From a virus: a stretch of DNA of 49,437 bases. This document shows, one piece after another, positions 1 to 7,411 of the stretch. The stretch is taken from positions 1 through 49,437 of the IMG/VR virus record IMGVR_UViG_3300012930_000015. One strand, written 5' to 3'. The notes beneath the pieces were generated by a model. It saw only the letters and a program-made list of their open reading frames with translations. It did not search any database and was not told where the DNA came from. A program made the position numbers and the translations under genes. Each line of letters starts with the position of its first letter. Position 1 is the stretch's first letter.

Positions 1-123
1 CCGGCATCGACTCGGGGGTGACGACGTGGAGGCCGGTGCGGAAACCGGCGAAGCGGGCGCCCTTGAACACGTTCCAGTCGCCCTCAAGGTGGGCGGCGCG
101 CTCATCGGCCGGGAGCCCTTCGA
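1..123. repeat. Terminal direct repeat (left copy)
   Basis: Bases 1-123 are identical to 49315-49437. An exact overlap of this length at contig ends is what an assembler leaves on a circular or circularly permuted molecule. The terminase reading frame crosses the junction without a break once one copy is removed. Confidence 0.9.
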
Positions 124-880
124 GGATGGCCCGGTAACCGGGATCGCCCTGGTCGAGGGCGGGGTTGTCCACGAGAAGGCTCTTGACGAAACAGCGGATC
201 CCCGGGCGGGGGTCGTCCTCGGTGGGGGCGGCGCGAAAGAGGGTTCCCTGCCCGTCGGGGAAGGGGTCGATGAACCGCTGCTTGACCCAGGCGTGGCCGA
301 CGTCGCCGGGGTTCGCGGTGGCGATCGAGGACGCGCGGTAGCCGGCGCGGGTCATCCGCCCGGCCAGCTCACCCGACGCGCGGAGGCTGGTGCGGACCAT
401 CCGGTAGGTGTCGGGGTCGAGCTGCTCGACCTGATCGAAAACCATGAGCTGGAGCTCGAGGCCGAGCCACGCGCGGACGTCCTCGATCGTCTCCAAGTAC
501 GACAGGCTCAGGGTGGAGTCGTTGATGAACGTCCAGCGCTTGTCCTGCGCGGACCAGCGGGCCCGGTGCCGCGGGATCCGGGAGAACAGCCGCTGCGCGA
601 TCCCGCTCGGGCCCATCAGCTCTTTGTAGGTGCGGCGGAACACGACGGCTTGCATGCCGTCGACCTGATGCAGCCGGCGGAGCGCTTCGGCCAGGAGCCA
701 ATCGGTTTTGCCGCCGCCGCGCGCCCCGCCGAACAGGACCTCGTCGCACCACGGCGCGAGGTGGTGCGCGAGGGCCTGCCGCAGGTTGGGGCCGGGGGGC
801 AGCCCGGGGAGGGGGGCGGTGGGGTAGTCGAGTAGGAGGCTGCCGGTCGGGACGCCCTCCCACGCGGCGGCGACGCTCAC
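1..880 (-). CDS. terL: Terminase large subunit, N-terminal ATPase part (gene split by the contig ends)
   Basis: This packages phage DNA into the prohead. It starts at GTG 880, which overlaps the stop of the upstream gene (GTGA), and continues across the contig ends into 48617-49314, giving 1578 unique bases and about 525 residues. Walker A is GGARGGGKT (residues about 51-59), followed by VVFRRTYKEL and a Walker B-like LMVFDQVEQ (about 145-153). The canonical DE of Walker B reads DQ here, with a Glu two residues later. The segment ending in EGDWNVFKGARF leads into the nuclease half. Length and domain order are normal for the family. Confidence 0.93.
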   Translation of the reverse strand, partial: MSVAAAWEGVPTGSLLLDYPTAPLPGLPPGPNLRQALAHHLAPWCDEVLFGGARGGGKTDWLLAEALRRLHQVDGMQAVVFRRTYKELMGPSGIAQRLFSRIPRHRARWSAQDKRWTFINDSTLSLSYLETIEDVRAWLGLELQLMVFDQVEQLDPDTYRMVRTSLRASGELAGRMTRAGYRASSIATANPGDVGHAWVKQRFIDPFPDGQGTLFRAAPTEDDPRPGIRCFVKSLLVDNPALDQGDPGYRAILEGLPADERAAHLEGDWNVFKGARFAGFRTGLHVVTPESMP

Positions 881-1128
881 GGCCCGCCATCCCGGTCGGT
901 GTCCGCGCTCAGGGCAGCGAGCAGCGACCCCGCCAGCGCCCAGGTCTGTTCGGAGCACGGCCGGACGTGGGCGAGCCGCGCGGCCGCCCGGCGCGCCCGG
1001 GGGCTCAGGGCTGCGAGTTGGGCGGGGGGCATGGCGCGGGCGTGCGCCCAGCGGGCGATGAGCCCGGCCTTGTGGAGGCGCCCGGTGCGGGCGCGCTCGT
1101 CATCGGTCCAGTCGTGGCCGGCCGTCAT
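877..1128 (-). CDS. Small basic protein between the terminase subunits
   Basis: It has 83 residues, Arg/Ala-rich and probably helical, with one Cys. The ATG at 1128 lies inside the 3' end of the small terminase gene (29-base overlap), and its stop overlaps the terL start by 4 bases. I recognise no domain. Position suggests a packaging accessory role, but that is inference from context only. The upstream in-frame extension to 1179 was discarded because it overlaps the small terminase gene further and has no better start. Confidence 0.65.
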   Translation of the reverse strand: MTAGHDWTDDERARTGRLHKAGLIARWAHARAMPPAQLAALSPRARRAAARLAHVRPCSEQTWALAGSLLAALSADTDRDGGP

Positions 1129-1726
1129 CGTCCAGCTCCACGATCTTCGGTGGCACCCCGTCGGATGGTGGGGTGACAAACAGCACGGTCAACTGGCCGC
1201 GGGGGCCCTCGCGTTCTTCGAGGCCGCGGCCGCGGATGACGTCGCCGAGGCCGCGGGTGCGGGCGCCGACGAGCTGGTCGATCTTCAGCTCGTCGGTGAT
1301 CGCCTTCACGCGGCGCAGCGAGTCGAGGAGGTCGGCTGGCACGTCGCCGGCTTCGGCGGCCTGCACGGCGGCCCAGGTCAGCCGCGCCAGTTTCTGCTCG
1401 AGGCGGGCCCAGGTGTTCGCGACGTCCACGGTGAACGGGAGGAGCTGCGCTTGGGCTTCGGCGGTCTGCATCGCGAGCTGCTCACGCGCCGCGAGGGTGC
1501 GGGCCTTCCGGGCGTCGGAGGTTTCCCAGGAGCGGTCGCGGGCCCAGCGGTTGATCGCCTGCGGGGTGCGCTTGGCGAGGGCGGCGGCGGCGGCGGTGCC
1601 CTCGGTCTCGTAGGTGGCCTGCACGGCGGCGAGCTGCCGGTCGGTGAGCGGCTTGGGGTTCGGCTTCTTTTTGGGGCGTGTTCTGTGAACACGGCCGTCG
1701 GGCATCTCTGCTTTCCGGGGGGTCAT
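1100..1726 (-). CDS. terS: Probable terminase small subunit
   Basis: It has 208 residues. A lysine-rich N terminus is followed by a helix-turn-helix-like region (about residues 27-62, LTDRQLAAVQATYETEG to QAINRWARDRSW), a central helical Ala/Gln-rich region and an acidic tail (IVELDDDGRPRLDR). An N-terminal HTH, a central oligomerisation region and a place just before terL fit a DNA-recognising small terminase. The ATG at 1726 overlaps the previous stop (ATGA). Assignment rests on architecture and context; another HTH protein is possible. Confidence 0.72.
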   Translation of the reverse strand: MTPRKAEMPDGRVHRTRPKKKPNPKPLTDRQLAAVQATYETEGTAAAAALAKRTPQAINRWARDRSWETSDARKARTLAAREQLAMQTAEAQAQLLPFTVDVANTWARLEQKLARLTWAAVQAAEAGDVPADLLDSLRRVKAITDELKIDQLVGARTRGLGDVIRGRGLEEREGPRGQLTVLFVTPPSDGVPPKIVELDDDGRPRLDR

Positions 1727-1917
1727 CCCGGCCACCGGGCAGCGCGCTGCGCGGCGAGTCGGGCCTCGCGTCGGGCGTGAGCCGTGGCGCGGCTGACGCG
1801 GGCGAGGGTCTCTTCGAGGCCGTCGACCAGCGGGGCGGCCGCGTCGCCGAGCGCGGCGCGGAGCCGGGCGATCGCGTCGCGCAGGTCGGCTTCCTGCTGG
1901 CGGCGGGGGGCGGTCAT
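1723..1917 (-). CDS. Small helical protein of unknown function
   Basis: It has 64 residues, Ala/Arg-rich with a heptad-like pattern (DLRDAIARLRAALGDAAAPLVDGL) that could form a coiled coil. It overlaps both neighbours by 4 bases (ATGA), so it sits in the same coupled operon as the small terminase. No function is recognisable. Confidence 0.6.
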   Translation of the reverse strand: MTAPRRQQEADLRDAIARLRAALGDAAAPLVDGLEETLARVSRATAHARREARLAAQRAARWPG

Positions 1918-2057
1918 GGGCGGCGCAGCCCGCGGAAGGGGCGCACGACGATGGTGCCGTCGGCGCGGCGGATCGCGACGTTTCGCGGGCCGGGGCCGGC
2001 CCAGCGGATGAGCAGGGTGACGGGCTGGCCGCGTTCGAGGTACCGGCGGGCGGGCAT
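1914..2057 (-). CDS. Small protein of unknown function
   Basis: It has 47 residues (MPARRYLERG...) with an alternating beta-like pattern (VTLLIRWAGPGPRNVAIRRADGTIVVRPF). I chose the ATG at 2057, 4 bases after the stop of the preceding small membrane protein; an in-frame ATG at 2069 would overlap that gene. The end overlaps the next start by 4 bases. Function unknown. Confidence 0.55.
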   Translation of the reverse strand: MPARRYLERGQPVTLLIRWAGPGPRNVAIRRADGTIVVRPFRGLRRP

Positions 2058-2061
2058 GTGA

Positions 2062-2184
2062 TCAACGTCCATCGAGCACTGCCCGCCACATTGCAACCTC
2101 GAGCGCCACGGCCAGACCCGATAGCAGGACCGCCGCGCAGGCGATCGCCAGGCCGACGAGGAGGCCGCTCACGATGCGGTTCAC
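2062..2184 (-). CDS. 40-residue membrane peptide
   Basis: A GTG overlapping the methylase stop (GTGA) opens a 40-residue frame dominated by one hydrophobic helix (residues about 5-32, VSGLLVGLAIACAAVLLSGL). It fills the gap between two otherwise abutting genes exactly and follows the coupling pattern of the operon. Predicted single-pass membrane peptide of unknown role. Confidence 0.6.
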   Translation of the reverse strand: MNRIVSGLLVGLAIACAAVLLSGLAVALEVAMWRAVLDGR

Positions 2185-3563
2185 GGCGCCCGCTCAAGGT
2201 GGCAGGGGAGGCCGAGGGAGCGGGCGCGGGCGACGATCAGGTCAGCGTAGGTCGGTTCGAGCTCGCACAGCAGCGCGGTGCGGCGGGTGGAGTGGCAGGC
2301 GGCGAGCAGCGAGCCGGAGCCGGCGAACGGGTCGAGCACCTGCTGGTCAGGGCGGGCGCTGTTGGTGATGAGCTGCGCGAGGAGGGGCACCGGCTTGGGG
2401 GTGGGGTGGCCGGGGACGGCCGGGTCGCGGTCGTAGCGCAGGACGGTGGACTGCGCGTTCCCGCCGTACCAGCCGCAGCCACCGCCGCGCCGGCGGGTGC
2501 GGCCGGCGCGGCGCCCGTAGGCGATGTGCTGCCCCACGTCAGGACCGCTGTCGGGGGGGGGCGTGGTGGGGGAGTGGCCTGAGCCACTCGGCCCGTCAGC
2601 GGCGGGGGCGAGGAGGCCGGCGGCGATCGTTTCGTGGCCCCAGTGGTAGTCGGCGTGCCCGAGCTGGATCGACGGCTTGACCCACACGAGCCCTTGGCTG
2701 TAGCGGTAGGGCGGGGTGTTGAGGGCGGTCAGGAACGGGAGCTCGGCGGTGGCGCCGCCGGAGGGGTGGAAAACGTAGAAGCCGGCGCCGGGGGCGAGGC
2801 GTTGCTCGAGGTGTCCCAGGACGGTGCGGAGCAGCTCGATCGCGGTCGCGGGGTCGGCGTCGCCGTCGAGGCTGAGGCCGGCGCCGTCGATGACGTTGAG
2901 CCCGTAGGGCGGATCGGTGAGGAGCAGCGAGGGGCGGGCGCCGGCCAGCAGGGCGTCGAGTAGGAGGGGGTCGCGGGCGTCGCCGACGGCCAGGCGGTGG
3001 GGGCCGAGCGTCCAGACCTGCCCGGGGCTGGTTTCGGCGGGCTCGGCGGGGGCCGGGTCTGTGGGCGGTCGGGTGGCCGGCTTGTCGAGGTCGGTCAGCA
3101 GGGCGGCGAGGTCGAGGTCGGTGAACCCGGTCAGCTCGAGGAGGCCGTCGACCTCGAGCGCCTGGAGGGTGCCGACGAGGCTGGCGGTGTCCCAGCCGCC
3201 GCGTTCGACGTAGCGGTTCAGGGCGATGCCCGCGGCCTGGGCTTGGGCGTCGTCGGCTGAGGCCCAGCCGCGGATGACGGGGACGAGCCACCGCCCGTCG
3301 CCGTCGACGCGTAGGCCGTCGGGGAGCCGGCGGCGGCTGCGGGTTTTCTTGCCGAGCTCCCGCGATTGCAGCGCTTGGAGGGTGGCGAGGCGGCCGTGGC
3401 CGGCGACGAGGCGGCCGGTGCGTTCGTCGACGATCACGGGCTCGAGGTAGCCGAGCGCGTCGACGGAGGTCTTGATGCCGGGGAGGTCGTGGAGCTTGGC
3501 GTTACTCGCGGCGGGGGCGACCTGGTCGACGGGCTGCCAGTCCAGCCACCGGGCGTCAGTCAT
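2181..3563 (-). CDS. ParB-like domain fused to a DNA N6-adenine/N4-cytosine methyltransferase
   Basis: It has 460 residues. An N-terminal ParB/Srx-type domain carries RLVAGHGRLATLQAL (about 51-65). After a proline-rich linker (163-180) comes the methylase domain: catalytic DPPYG (217-221), HPTPKPVPLLAQLI (386-399) and the AdoMet-binding DPFAGSGS (411-418), with DPPY before the AdoMet motif as in beta-type enzymes. A Gly/Arg/Cys-rich stretch (345-370) lies between the catalytic and AdoMet motifs and could be part of target recognition. Such fusions are common in actinophages and probably protect phage DNA from restriction; the ParB-type domain lacks the HTH of true ParB. ATG 3563 overlaps the upstream stop by 8 bases. 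Confidence 0.92.
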   Translation of the reverse strand: MTDARWLDWQPVDQVAPAASNAKLHDLPGIKTSVDALGYLEPVIVDERTGRLVAGHGRLATLQALQSRELGKKTRSRRRLPDGLRVDGDGRWLVPVIRGWASADDAQAQAAGIALNRYVERGGWDTASLVGTLQALEVDGLLELTGFTDLDLAALLTDLDKPATRPPTDPAPAEPAETSPGQVWTLGPHRLAVGDARDPLLLDALLAGARPSLLLTDPPYGLNVIDGAGLSLDGDADPATAIELLRTVLGHLEQRLAPGAGFYVFHPSGGATAELPFLTALNTPPYRYSQGLVWVKPSIQLGHADYHWGHETIAAGLLAPAADGPSGSGHSPTTPPPDSGPDVGQHIAYGRRAGRTRRRGGGCGWYGGNAQSTVLRYDRDPAVPGHPTPKPVPLLAQLITNSARPDQQVLDPFAGSGSLLAACHSTRRTALLCELEPTYADLIVARARSLGLPCHLERAP

Positions 3564-3831
3564 CGCGGGCGGCTTGTTCGTGGACGGCGTGCGCGGGCCA
3601 GTCCTCCTCGAGGAGGCTGTGGAGCATGCCGCGGGCGGTCCAGCGGGGGGTGCGTTCGGAGCGGCACGAGGCGAGGTAGATCTCGCCGTCGGGGGCGAGG
3701 ATCTCCGCGACGACGACCCAGCCGACGAGCACGCCGCCCTCGCACGCCTCGCCTTCGGGGAGGTGGGTTTGGAGGACGTCGTGGATGGCGAGGCGCCACG
3801 GCTCCCGCCCGGCCGGGGGCGGGTTCACCAT
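3556..3831 (-). CDS. Conserved-looking small protein, function unknown
   Basis: It has 91 residues (MVNPPPAGREPWRLAIHDVL...). A mixed alpha/beta pattern is visible, with a central beta-rich part (GGVLVGWVVVAEILAPDGEIYL) and SLLEEDWPAHAVHEQ near the end. The start at 3831 is chosen because it overlaps the stop of the preceding zinc-ribbon gene; an upstream ATG at 3867 lies inside that gene. It overlaps the methylase start by 8 bases. No family recognised. Confidence 0.65.
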   Translation of the reverse strand: MVNPPPAGREPWRLAIHDVLQTHLPEGEACEGGVLVGWVVVAEILAPDGEIYLASCRSERTPRWTARGMLHSLLEEDWPAHAVHEQAARDD

Positions 3832-3986
3832 CGGGCGATCTTGCTGGTGAGGTGCCAGTCGCGGCATTCGGGGCAGCGGTAGACCGCGCCGACGGGCAGG
3901 GGGCTGGCGGTCATGGCGCGGGTGGCTTGCATGCGGCTCTTGTACCGCATTTTGCGGGTGGGGCAGGGACGCTTCGACTTCGCCAT
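3825..3986 (-). CDS. Tiny zinc-ribbon protein
   Basis: It has 53 residues. Lys/Arg-rich N terminus (MAKSKRPCPTRKMRYKSR), then GAVYRCPECRDWHLTSK. The pair CPT...CPEC with a following His suggests a half zinc ribbon. TGATG overlap with the upstream gene fixes the ATG at 3986; the end overlaps the next start by 7 bases. Similar tiny proteins are frequent in actinophages; function unknown. Confidence 0.7.
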   Translation of the reverse strand: MAKSKRPCPTRKMRYKSRMQATRAMTASPLPVGAVYRCPECRDWHLTSKIARW

Positions 3987-4219
3987 CAGTCGCCTTCCCC
4001 GGCCAGCGGCAGGGCGGGCTGCTGCGGGTTGTTGGCGGCGGCGGCGCGTTCGGCGATGTCGCGGGGATGGGCGGCGGCGAGCCGGTTGAACTCGCCTTCG
4101 GTGCGGACGGTCGCGAGGTCCCCGCAGGTGGGGCAGACGACCTGGATCGCGCCGTCGAGGCCGTGCCCGGCGATCGCGTGCGCGTACGGGCTCGGCGGCG
4201 GGATCGGGGGGCCGGTCAT
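3986..4219 (-). CDS. Small protein with a CPTCG motif
   Basis: It has 77 residues with VVCPTCGDLATVRTEGEFNRLAAAHP in the middle. One CxxC knuckle gives at most half a zinc site, so it may dimerise around metal. ATG 4219 overlaps the upstream stop (ATGA) and the end overlaps the next start by one base. Function unknown. Confidence 0.65.
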   Translation of the reverse strand: MTGPPIPPPSPYAHAIAGHGLDGAIQVVCPTCGDLATVRTEGEFNRLAAAHPRDIAERAAAANNPQQPALPLAGEGD

Positions 4220-4671
4220 GCGGGCGGGGTGGCGCGGTCGCGGGCCTCGGTGAGGAAGGCGATGAGCCGGTCAGTTTCGGCCGAGGTCAGGTAGGCGTCG
4301 GCGGTGCGGTCGGAGCAGTCCACGACGCGGAGCCGGACGGGGGCCGGTTCGTCGTCGTCGATGTAGAGGCCGACCCCGATCCAGTCCTGACAGTCGCCGT
4401 GCAGGGAGCCGACGAGCTCCTCGCCTGGCAGGTCGGGGTTGGGCGCGCCCTCGAGCTCGAGGAGCAGGAGCACCTCGCGCAGCGAGGAGGCGCGGCGGCC
4501 GGGGGCGGTGCGCGCGTCGCCGCCGGAACGTTCGACCGCGGCGGTGATCTCATCGATGACGCGGGCGCGGAGCCGGAGCAGGGCGCGGCGCGCGGCGGCC
4601 GATTCAACGGCGCGGGCGAGGCTCTCCAGGGGGATGCCGGCTTCCTCGGAGGTCAGCGGTTGGCCGGTCAT
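4216..4671 (-). CDS. Hypothetical protein, 151 residues
   Basis: A helical N-terminal half (ESLARAVESAAARRALLRLRARVIDEITAAVE) is followed by a beta-rich part with an acidic hairpin (WIGVGLYIDDDEPAPVRLRVVDCSD) and a C-terminal helix (ETDRLIAFLTEARDR). The ATG at 4671 overlaps the previous stop by 4 bases; the longer in-frame extension shadows the upstream gene. No recognisable family. Confidence 0.65.
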   Translation of the reverse strand: MTGQPLTSEEAGIPLESLARAVESAAARRALLRLRARVIDEITAAVERSGGDARTAPGRRASSLREVLLLLELEGAPNPDLPGEELVGSLHGDCQDWIGVGLYIDDDEPAPVRLRVVDCSDRTADAYLTSAETDRLIAFLTEARDRATPPA

Positions 4672-5027
4672 GGCAGGGCCGGGGCCGGCGGGAGCGCGCT
4701 GTCGGCGGGGGCATTCGGTCCCGCGTCGGGCGTGCTGGCCGCCGGCCCCGGGTCGGGCCCGCCCCCGGCTTCCCTCCAAGGGGCGGACATCAGCGGGCCC
4801 ACGCGGCGGTGGCGGAGCCGTTCGATCGGATCCCAGGGCGGCGGGGGTGGGCCGACGCGCAGCACGAGGGGCTCGGCGCGGGGGTCGGCGTCGGCGGGGA
4901 GGGGCGCGAGCGTCGCGACGATCTCCCCCGTCAGGCCGTGCGCCCAGCGGAGATGCTCCACGATCAGGCCGGCCGCGCCGTCGATGTCGGCGACGCCGGG
5001 CGGGCACAGGCCGCACCGCCAGCGCAT
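4668..5027 (-). CDS. Zinc-finger-like small protein with Pro-rich tail
   Basis: It has 119 residues. The N terminus MRWRCGLCPPGVADIDGAAG leads to LIVEHLRWAHG, giving a CxxC...HxxxxH arrangement like a C2H2 finger. The C-terminal third is proline/alanine-rich and probably disordered. ATG 5027 overlaps the upstream TGA by one base. A nucleic-acid-binding role is inferred from the motif only. Confidence 0.68.
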   Translation of the reverse strand: MRWRCGLCPPGVADIDGAAGLIVEHLRWAHGLTGEIVATLAPLPADADPRAEPLVLRVGPPPPPWDPIERLRHRRVGPLMSAPWREAGGGPDPGPAASTPDAGPNAPADSALPPAPALP

Positions 5028-5575
5028 CAGTGGACCCGTTCCGCGGCGGTCACGACGAGTAGGAGGCCGCCGCGTTCGAGGTGGGCGATGCCAGCTTCCC
5101 GGCGGCCGGTGCAGCCGTCGCAGCCGCAGGGCCGGGGGAGGCGTCGGAGCCGGGCCGGGTCGAGGATGACGTGCGCGATGACCGCCGGGTCGGTGAACTC
5201 CAGGGGCGTGATGAGCAGGTCCGCCAACGTCTGGACGAGCGCGCCGGCGACCGCCGGGTCCGGGGGCAGCGGCGCGAGGGGGGCGTGGAGCTGCACGCAC
5301 CCGGCGACCCGCGCCTCGGGGTCCACGGGCATCAGGTAGGTGAGCGCGATCACGTCGGGGTGCGCGGCTCGGGCCGCGGCGAGCTGGTCCTGCTGCCACA
5401 GGAGCAGGTCGGCGGGGTCGGCGTCGGTGCTGCTGACGAGGTCGATGACCTCGGTGGGGTCATAGCCGGAACACAGGGCGGCGCAGCCGAGCTCCGGGCC
5501 GACCCACGCCGGTGTGGGCATGCCGTCGGGCGGGCCGGCGAGGATCACCGCGACGACGGTGCCGTCCAGGCTCAC
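5027..5575 (-). CDS. Hypothetical protein, 182 residues, with CxCxxC
   Basis: Starts at GTG 5575 (GTGA overlap). The sequence is well balanced and protein-like (VVAVILAGPPDGMPTPAWVG; LAAARAAHPDVIALTYL), with a C-terminal cysteine cluster PCGCDGCTGRREAGIAHLE. It could bind metal at the C terminus. No known family recognised. Confidence 0.65.
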   Translation of the reverse strand: MSLDGTVVAVILAGPPDGMPTPAWVGPELGCAALCSGYDPTEVIDLVSSTDADPADLLLWQQDQLAAARAAHPDVIALTYLMPVDPEARVAGCVQLHAPLAPLPPDPAVAGALVQTLADLLITPLEFTDPAVIAHVILDPARLRRLPRPCGCDGCTGRREAGIAHLERGGLLLVVTAAERVH

Positions 5576-5931
5576 CGCGGGATTTCGGCGCCGGCGGGCG
5601 CGAGGTGACGGCGGCCGCGGCGGCCGGCCGATGCGGCGGCGACCTCCGCGACGCCCTCCAGCTCCTGCGCGCCGACCCGATCGGAGCGCACCCGGGACAG
5701 CATCGTGAGGACGGTCTGCGCGTCGTTACCGACCACGGGTTCGATGTGCCGCCACCGGAGCTGGAGGCTCGGGGGTTGCTCGGGGTCGATGCGGCTGTGG
5801 GTGATCGAGATCTGCTCGAGGACGCCGACGACTGTGAGGGTGAGGCCGTCGTCGGCGATCAGGGCTTGCTCGCGGGCGGTGACGCCTTGGTGTTCGACGG
5901 CGGGGAGGTAGCCGGACAGCAGGATCGACAC
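5572..5931 (-). CDS. Hypothetical protein, 119 residues
   Basis: The GTG at 5931 is preceded by a good AGGAG and is 13 bases after the upstream stop, one of the few non-overlapping joints in this operon. The first two thirds are beta-rich (ALIADDGLTLTVVGVLEQISITHSR), the rest basic and helical (VGAQELEGVAEVAAASAGRRGRRHLA). Function unknown. Confidence 0.65.
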   Translation of the reverse strand: MSILLSGYLPAVEHQGVTAREQALIADDGLTLTVVGVLEQISITHSRIDPEQPPSLQLRWRHIEPVVGNDAQTVLTMLSRVRSDRVGAQELEGVAEVAAASAGRRGRRHLAPAGAEIPR

Positions 5932-5944
5932 GGGCTGGCTCCTG

Positions 5945-6466
5945 TCAGAAGGGTTCGTGTGTGTGGACGGGCTGGGGCATCTCGGGCTCGCCGATCCGGT
6001 CGCCGGATGCGAGGTGCGCGGGCAGAACCTCGTCGCTGCCGGTGTGCCGGACCCCACCGGGGACGTGGCCGTGGCGGCAGACCATCGCGCACCCCGGCGA
6101 GTCGTCATCGCACGCGCGGACGTCAGGGGTGGAGATCAGGCCGCCGCACGCGTAGCGCAGCGGCGGCGCAGGGCGGGCGGTGAGCGCGTCGCGCTCGGCG
6201 ATCAACTGGCGGCGGGCCTCGCGCACGTCGTCGAGCTCGCGGTGTAGCCGGCGGCCGTGCGCGAGGAGGTCGAGGCCGGCTTCGTGGAGGCCGACGATGA
6301 CGTCCTCCAGCGCGCGGGCGAGGGGGAGGCCGAACAGGGTCTGGACGGCGGCGATGGTGTCGTCGAGCTCGAGCCGCGCGGCGTCCAGCGCGTGTTCAGC
6401 GTCGGTGAGGATGACCGGCCACGGCGGCGCCGCGGCGCCATCGACTCGCGGGTTCGGGTCAGGCAA
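5945..6466 (-). CDS. Hypothetical protein with central coiled coil and Cys-rich tail
   Basis: I place the start at TTG 6466, five bases after an AGGAG. The 173 residues contain a long helical region (residues 22-95, HALDAARLELDDTIAAVQ ... REARRQLIAERDAL) likely to form a coiled coil, then YACGGLISTPDVRACDD and GCAMVCRHGH, which could bind zinc. Function unknown. Confidence 0.6.
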   Translation of the reverse strand: MPDPNPRVDGAAAPPWPVILTDAEHALDAARLELDDTIAAVQTLFGLPLARALEDVIVGLHEAGLDLLAHGRRLHRELDDVREARRQLIAERDALTARPAPPLRYACGGLISTPDVRACDDDSPGCAMVCRHGHVPGGVRHTGSDEVLPAHLASGDRIGEPEMPQPVHTHEPF

Positions 6467-6474
6467 CGGGGCTC

Positions 6475-6840
6475 CTAGAACAGGGCGGTCTGCACGTCCG
6501 CCGGCGGTGCGGGCGGGGTGCCGGGGGTGGGGCAGCCGATCGGTGGTGGTGGGCGGCGGGCGGCCCGCACGCTCGGGCAGGTCGCCCAATGGTTGACGTG
6601 GAGCAACGGCTGCGCGTCCAAATCGGCGTGGGTGGGGTCCGCGGCGTCGCGTTCGTCGCCGCCCAACACGCGGTAGCCGAGCCGGTTGCCGGGCGGTCCG
6701 ATGAGGAGCACGTTCCCTCCCGGCTCGGGGCTGGCGTTGATGGGGGCGAGGCGCCCTGACGCGAGGTTGGGGAGCCACAGGATCGGGTCGTGGCACCAGC
6801 GGCACCGCCCCAACGGCCCGCGCTTCTGCCGGCGGGTCAT
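6475..6840 (-). CDS. Hypothetical protein with CxxCH motif
   Basis: It has 121 residues. N-terminal CRWCHDPILWLP is followed by LASGRLAPINASPEPGGNVLL, then HVNHWATCPSV further on, so Cys/His ligands for one metal are present. The tail is Pro-rich. ATG 6840 overlaps the stop of the HTH gene upstream. It resembles actinophage proteins that combine a CxxC with a Gly-Asn-rich turn; function unknown. Confidence 0.65.
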   Translation of the reverse strand: MTRRQKRGPLGRCRWCHDPILWLPNLASGRLAPINASPEPGGNVLLIGPPGNRLGYRVLGGDERDAADPTHADLDAQPLLHVNHWATCPSVRAARRPPPPIGCPTPGTPPAPPADVQTALF

Positions 6841-7085
6841 GGTGAGCGGCCGTCGGGGTGGAGGGGGACGGCGCGGAGCTCGATCGCGTAGCCGTAGTCG
6901 GCGGCGATGCGTTCGAGGCGGTCGAGGGTGGGGTTGGCTTCGCCGGCTTCGAGGCGGGCGAGGGGGGCGCGGGCCATGCCGATGAGGTCGGCGGCGACCT
7001 GCTGGGTGCGGGTGTCACGCATGACCGCGAGGAGCGCCCCGGCCTGCTCCCGCAAGGGCAGGACCGGGAGGACCGCGCCGGTCAT
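6837..7085 (-). CDS. XRE-type helix-turn-helix regulator
   Basis: It has 82 residues: REQAGALLAVMRDTRTQQVAADLIGMARAPLARLEAGEANPTLDRLERIAADYGYAIELRAVPL. The ARLEAGEANPTLDRLERIA segment is the classic XRE/Cro recognition-helix region and the following residues match the C-terminal tail of such proteins. Likely DNA-binding regulator in the cytoplasm. The dyad at 8405-8424 in the nearby gap is a candidate operator, by inference only. Confidence 0.82.
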   Translation of the reverse strand: MTGAVLPVLPLREQAGALLAVMRDTRTQQVAADLIGMARAPLARLEAGEANPTLDRLERIAADYGYAIELRAVPLHPDGRSP

Positions 7086-7411
7086 GAGCCGGCCTCGAAA
7101 AACACGTCGTCGGCTGCCGGGTCGGTCGGGTCGGGCACGGGCACCTCCGGGGGCGGCGGGTCGGTGGGGTCGGCGGGCTGCACGCCGGCGACGATCGAGG
7201 CGGGGATGAGGGCGGCGATCTGCTCGAGGCGTTCGGCCGCGGCGAGTGCGCGGACGAGGCGGACCGCGGCGGCGCGGTAGTCGCCGTCACCTGTGGTGAG
7301 CTCCGCGGCCAGTGATGCGGCGGCGCGGCGCTGGACTTCGGCGGCGGTGGCGAGGGCGGCGGTGACGGCGAGCATCTCGGCGCGGTCGGCGAGCTCGAGG
7401 CGGACGGTCAC
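7082..7411 (-). CDS. Helical hypothetical protein, 109 residues
   Basis: The GTG at 7411 overlaps the upstream stop (GTGA). Residues 1-80 are almost entirely helical and Ala-rich (AEVQRRAAASLAAELTTGDGDYRAAAVRLVRALAAAERLEQIAALI); the end is Pro/Asp-rich. No domain recognised. Confidence 0.62.
   Translation of the reverse strand: MTVRLELADRAEMLAVTAALATAAEVQRRAAASLAAELTTGDGDYRAAAVRLVRALAAAERLEQIAALIPASIVAGVQPADPTDPPPPEVPVPDPTDPAADDVFFEAGS

Noticed and set aside
1-123. True physical direct terminal repeats of the virion genome
   Set aside because: The repeat lies inside terL, and joining the ends restores the gene, so an assembly overlap of a circular or permuted genome is simpler. Read-end mapping would be needed to show otherwise.
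369-890. 173-codon minus-strand ORF overlapping terL
   Set aside because: Pro/Arg-rich out-of-frame reading. The true terL frame runs through the same bases with Walker motifs.
2181-3563. ParB-like domain as a partner of the parS-like site
   Set aside because: Only the N-terminal ParB/Srx-type fold is present and it is fused to a methylase. There is no HTH and no ParA gene.
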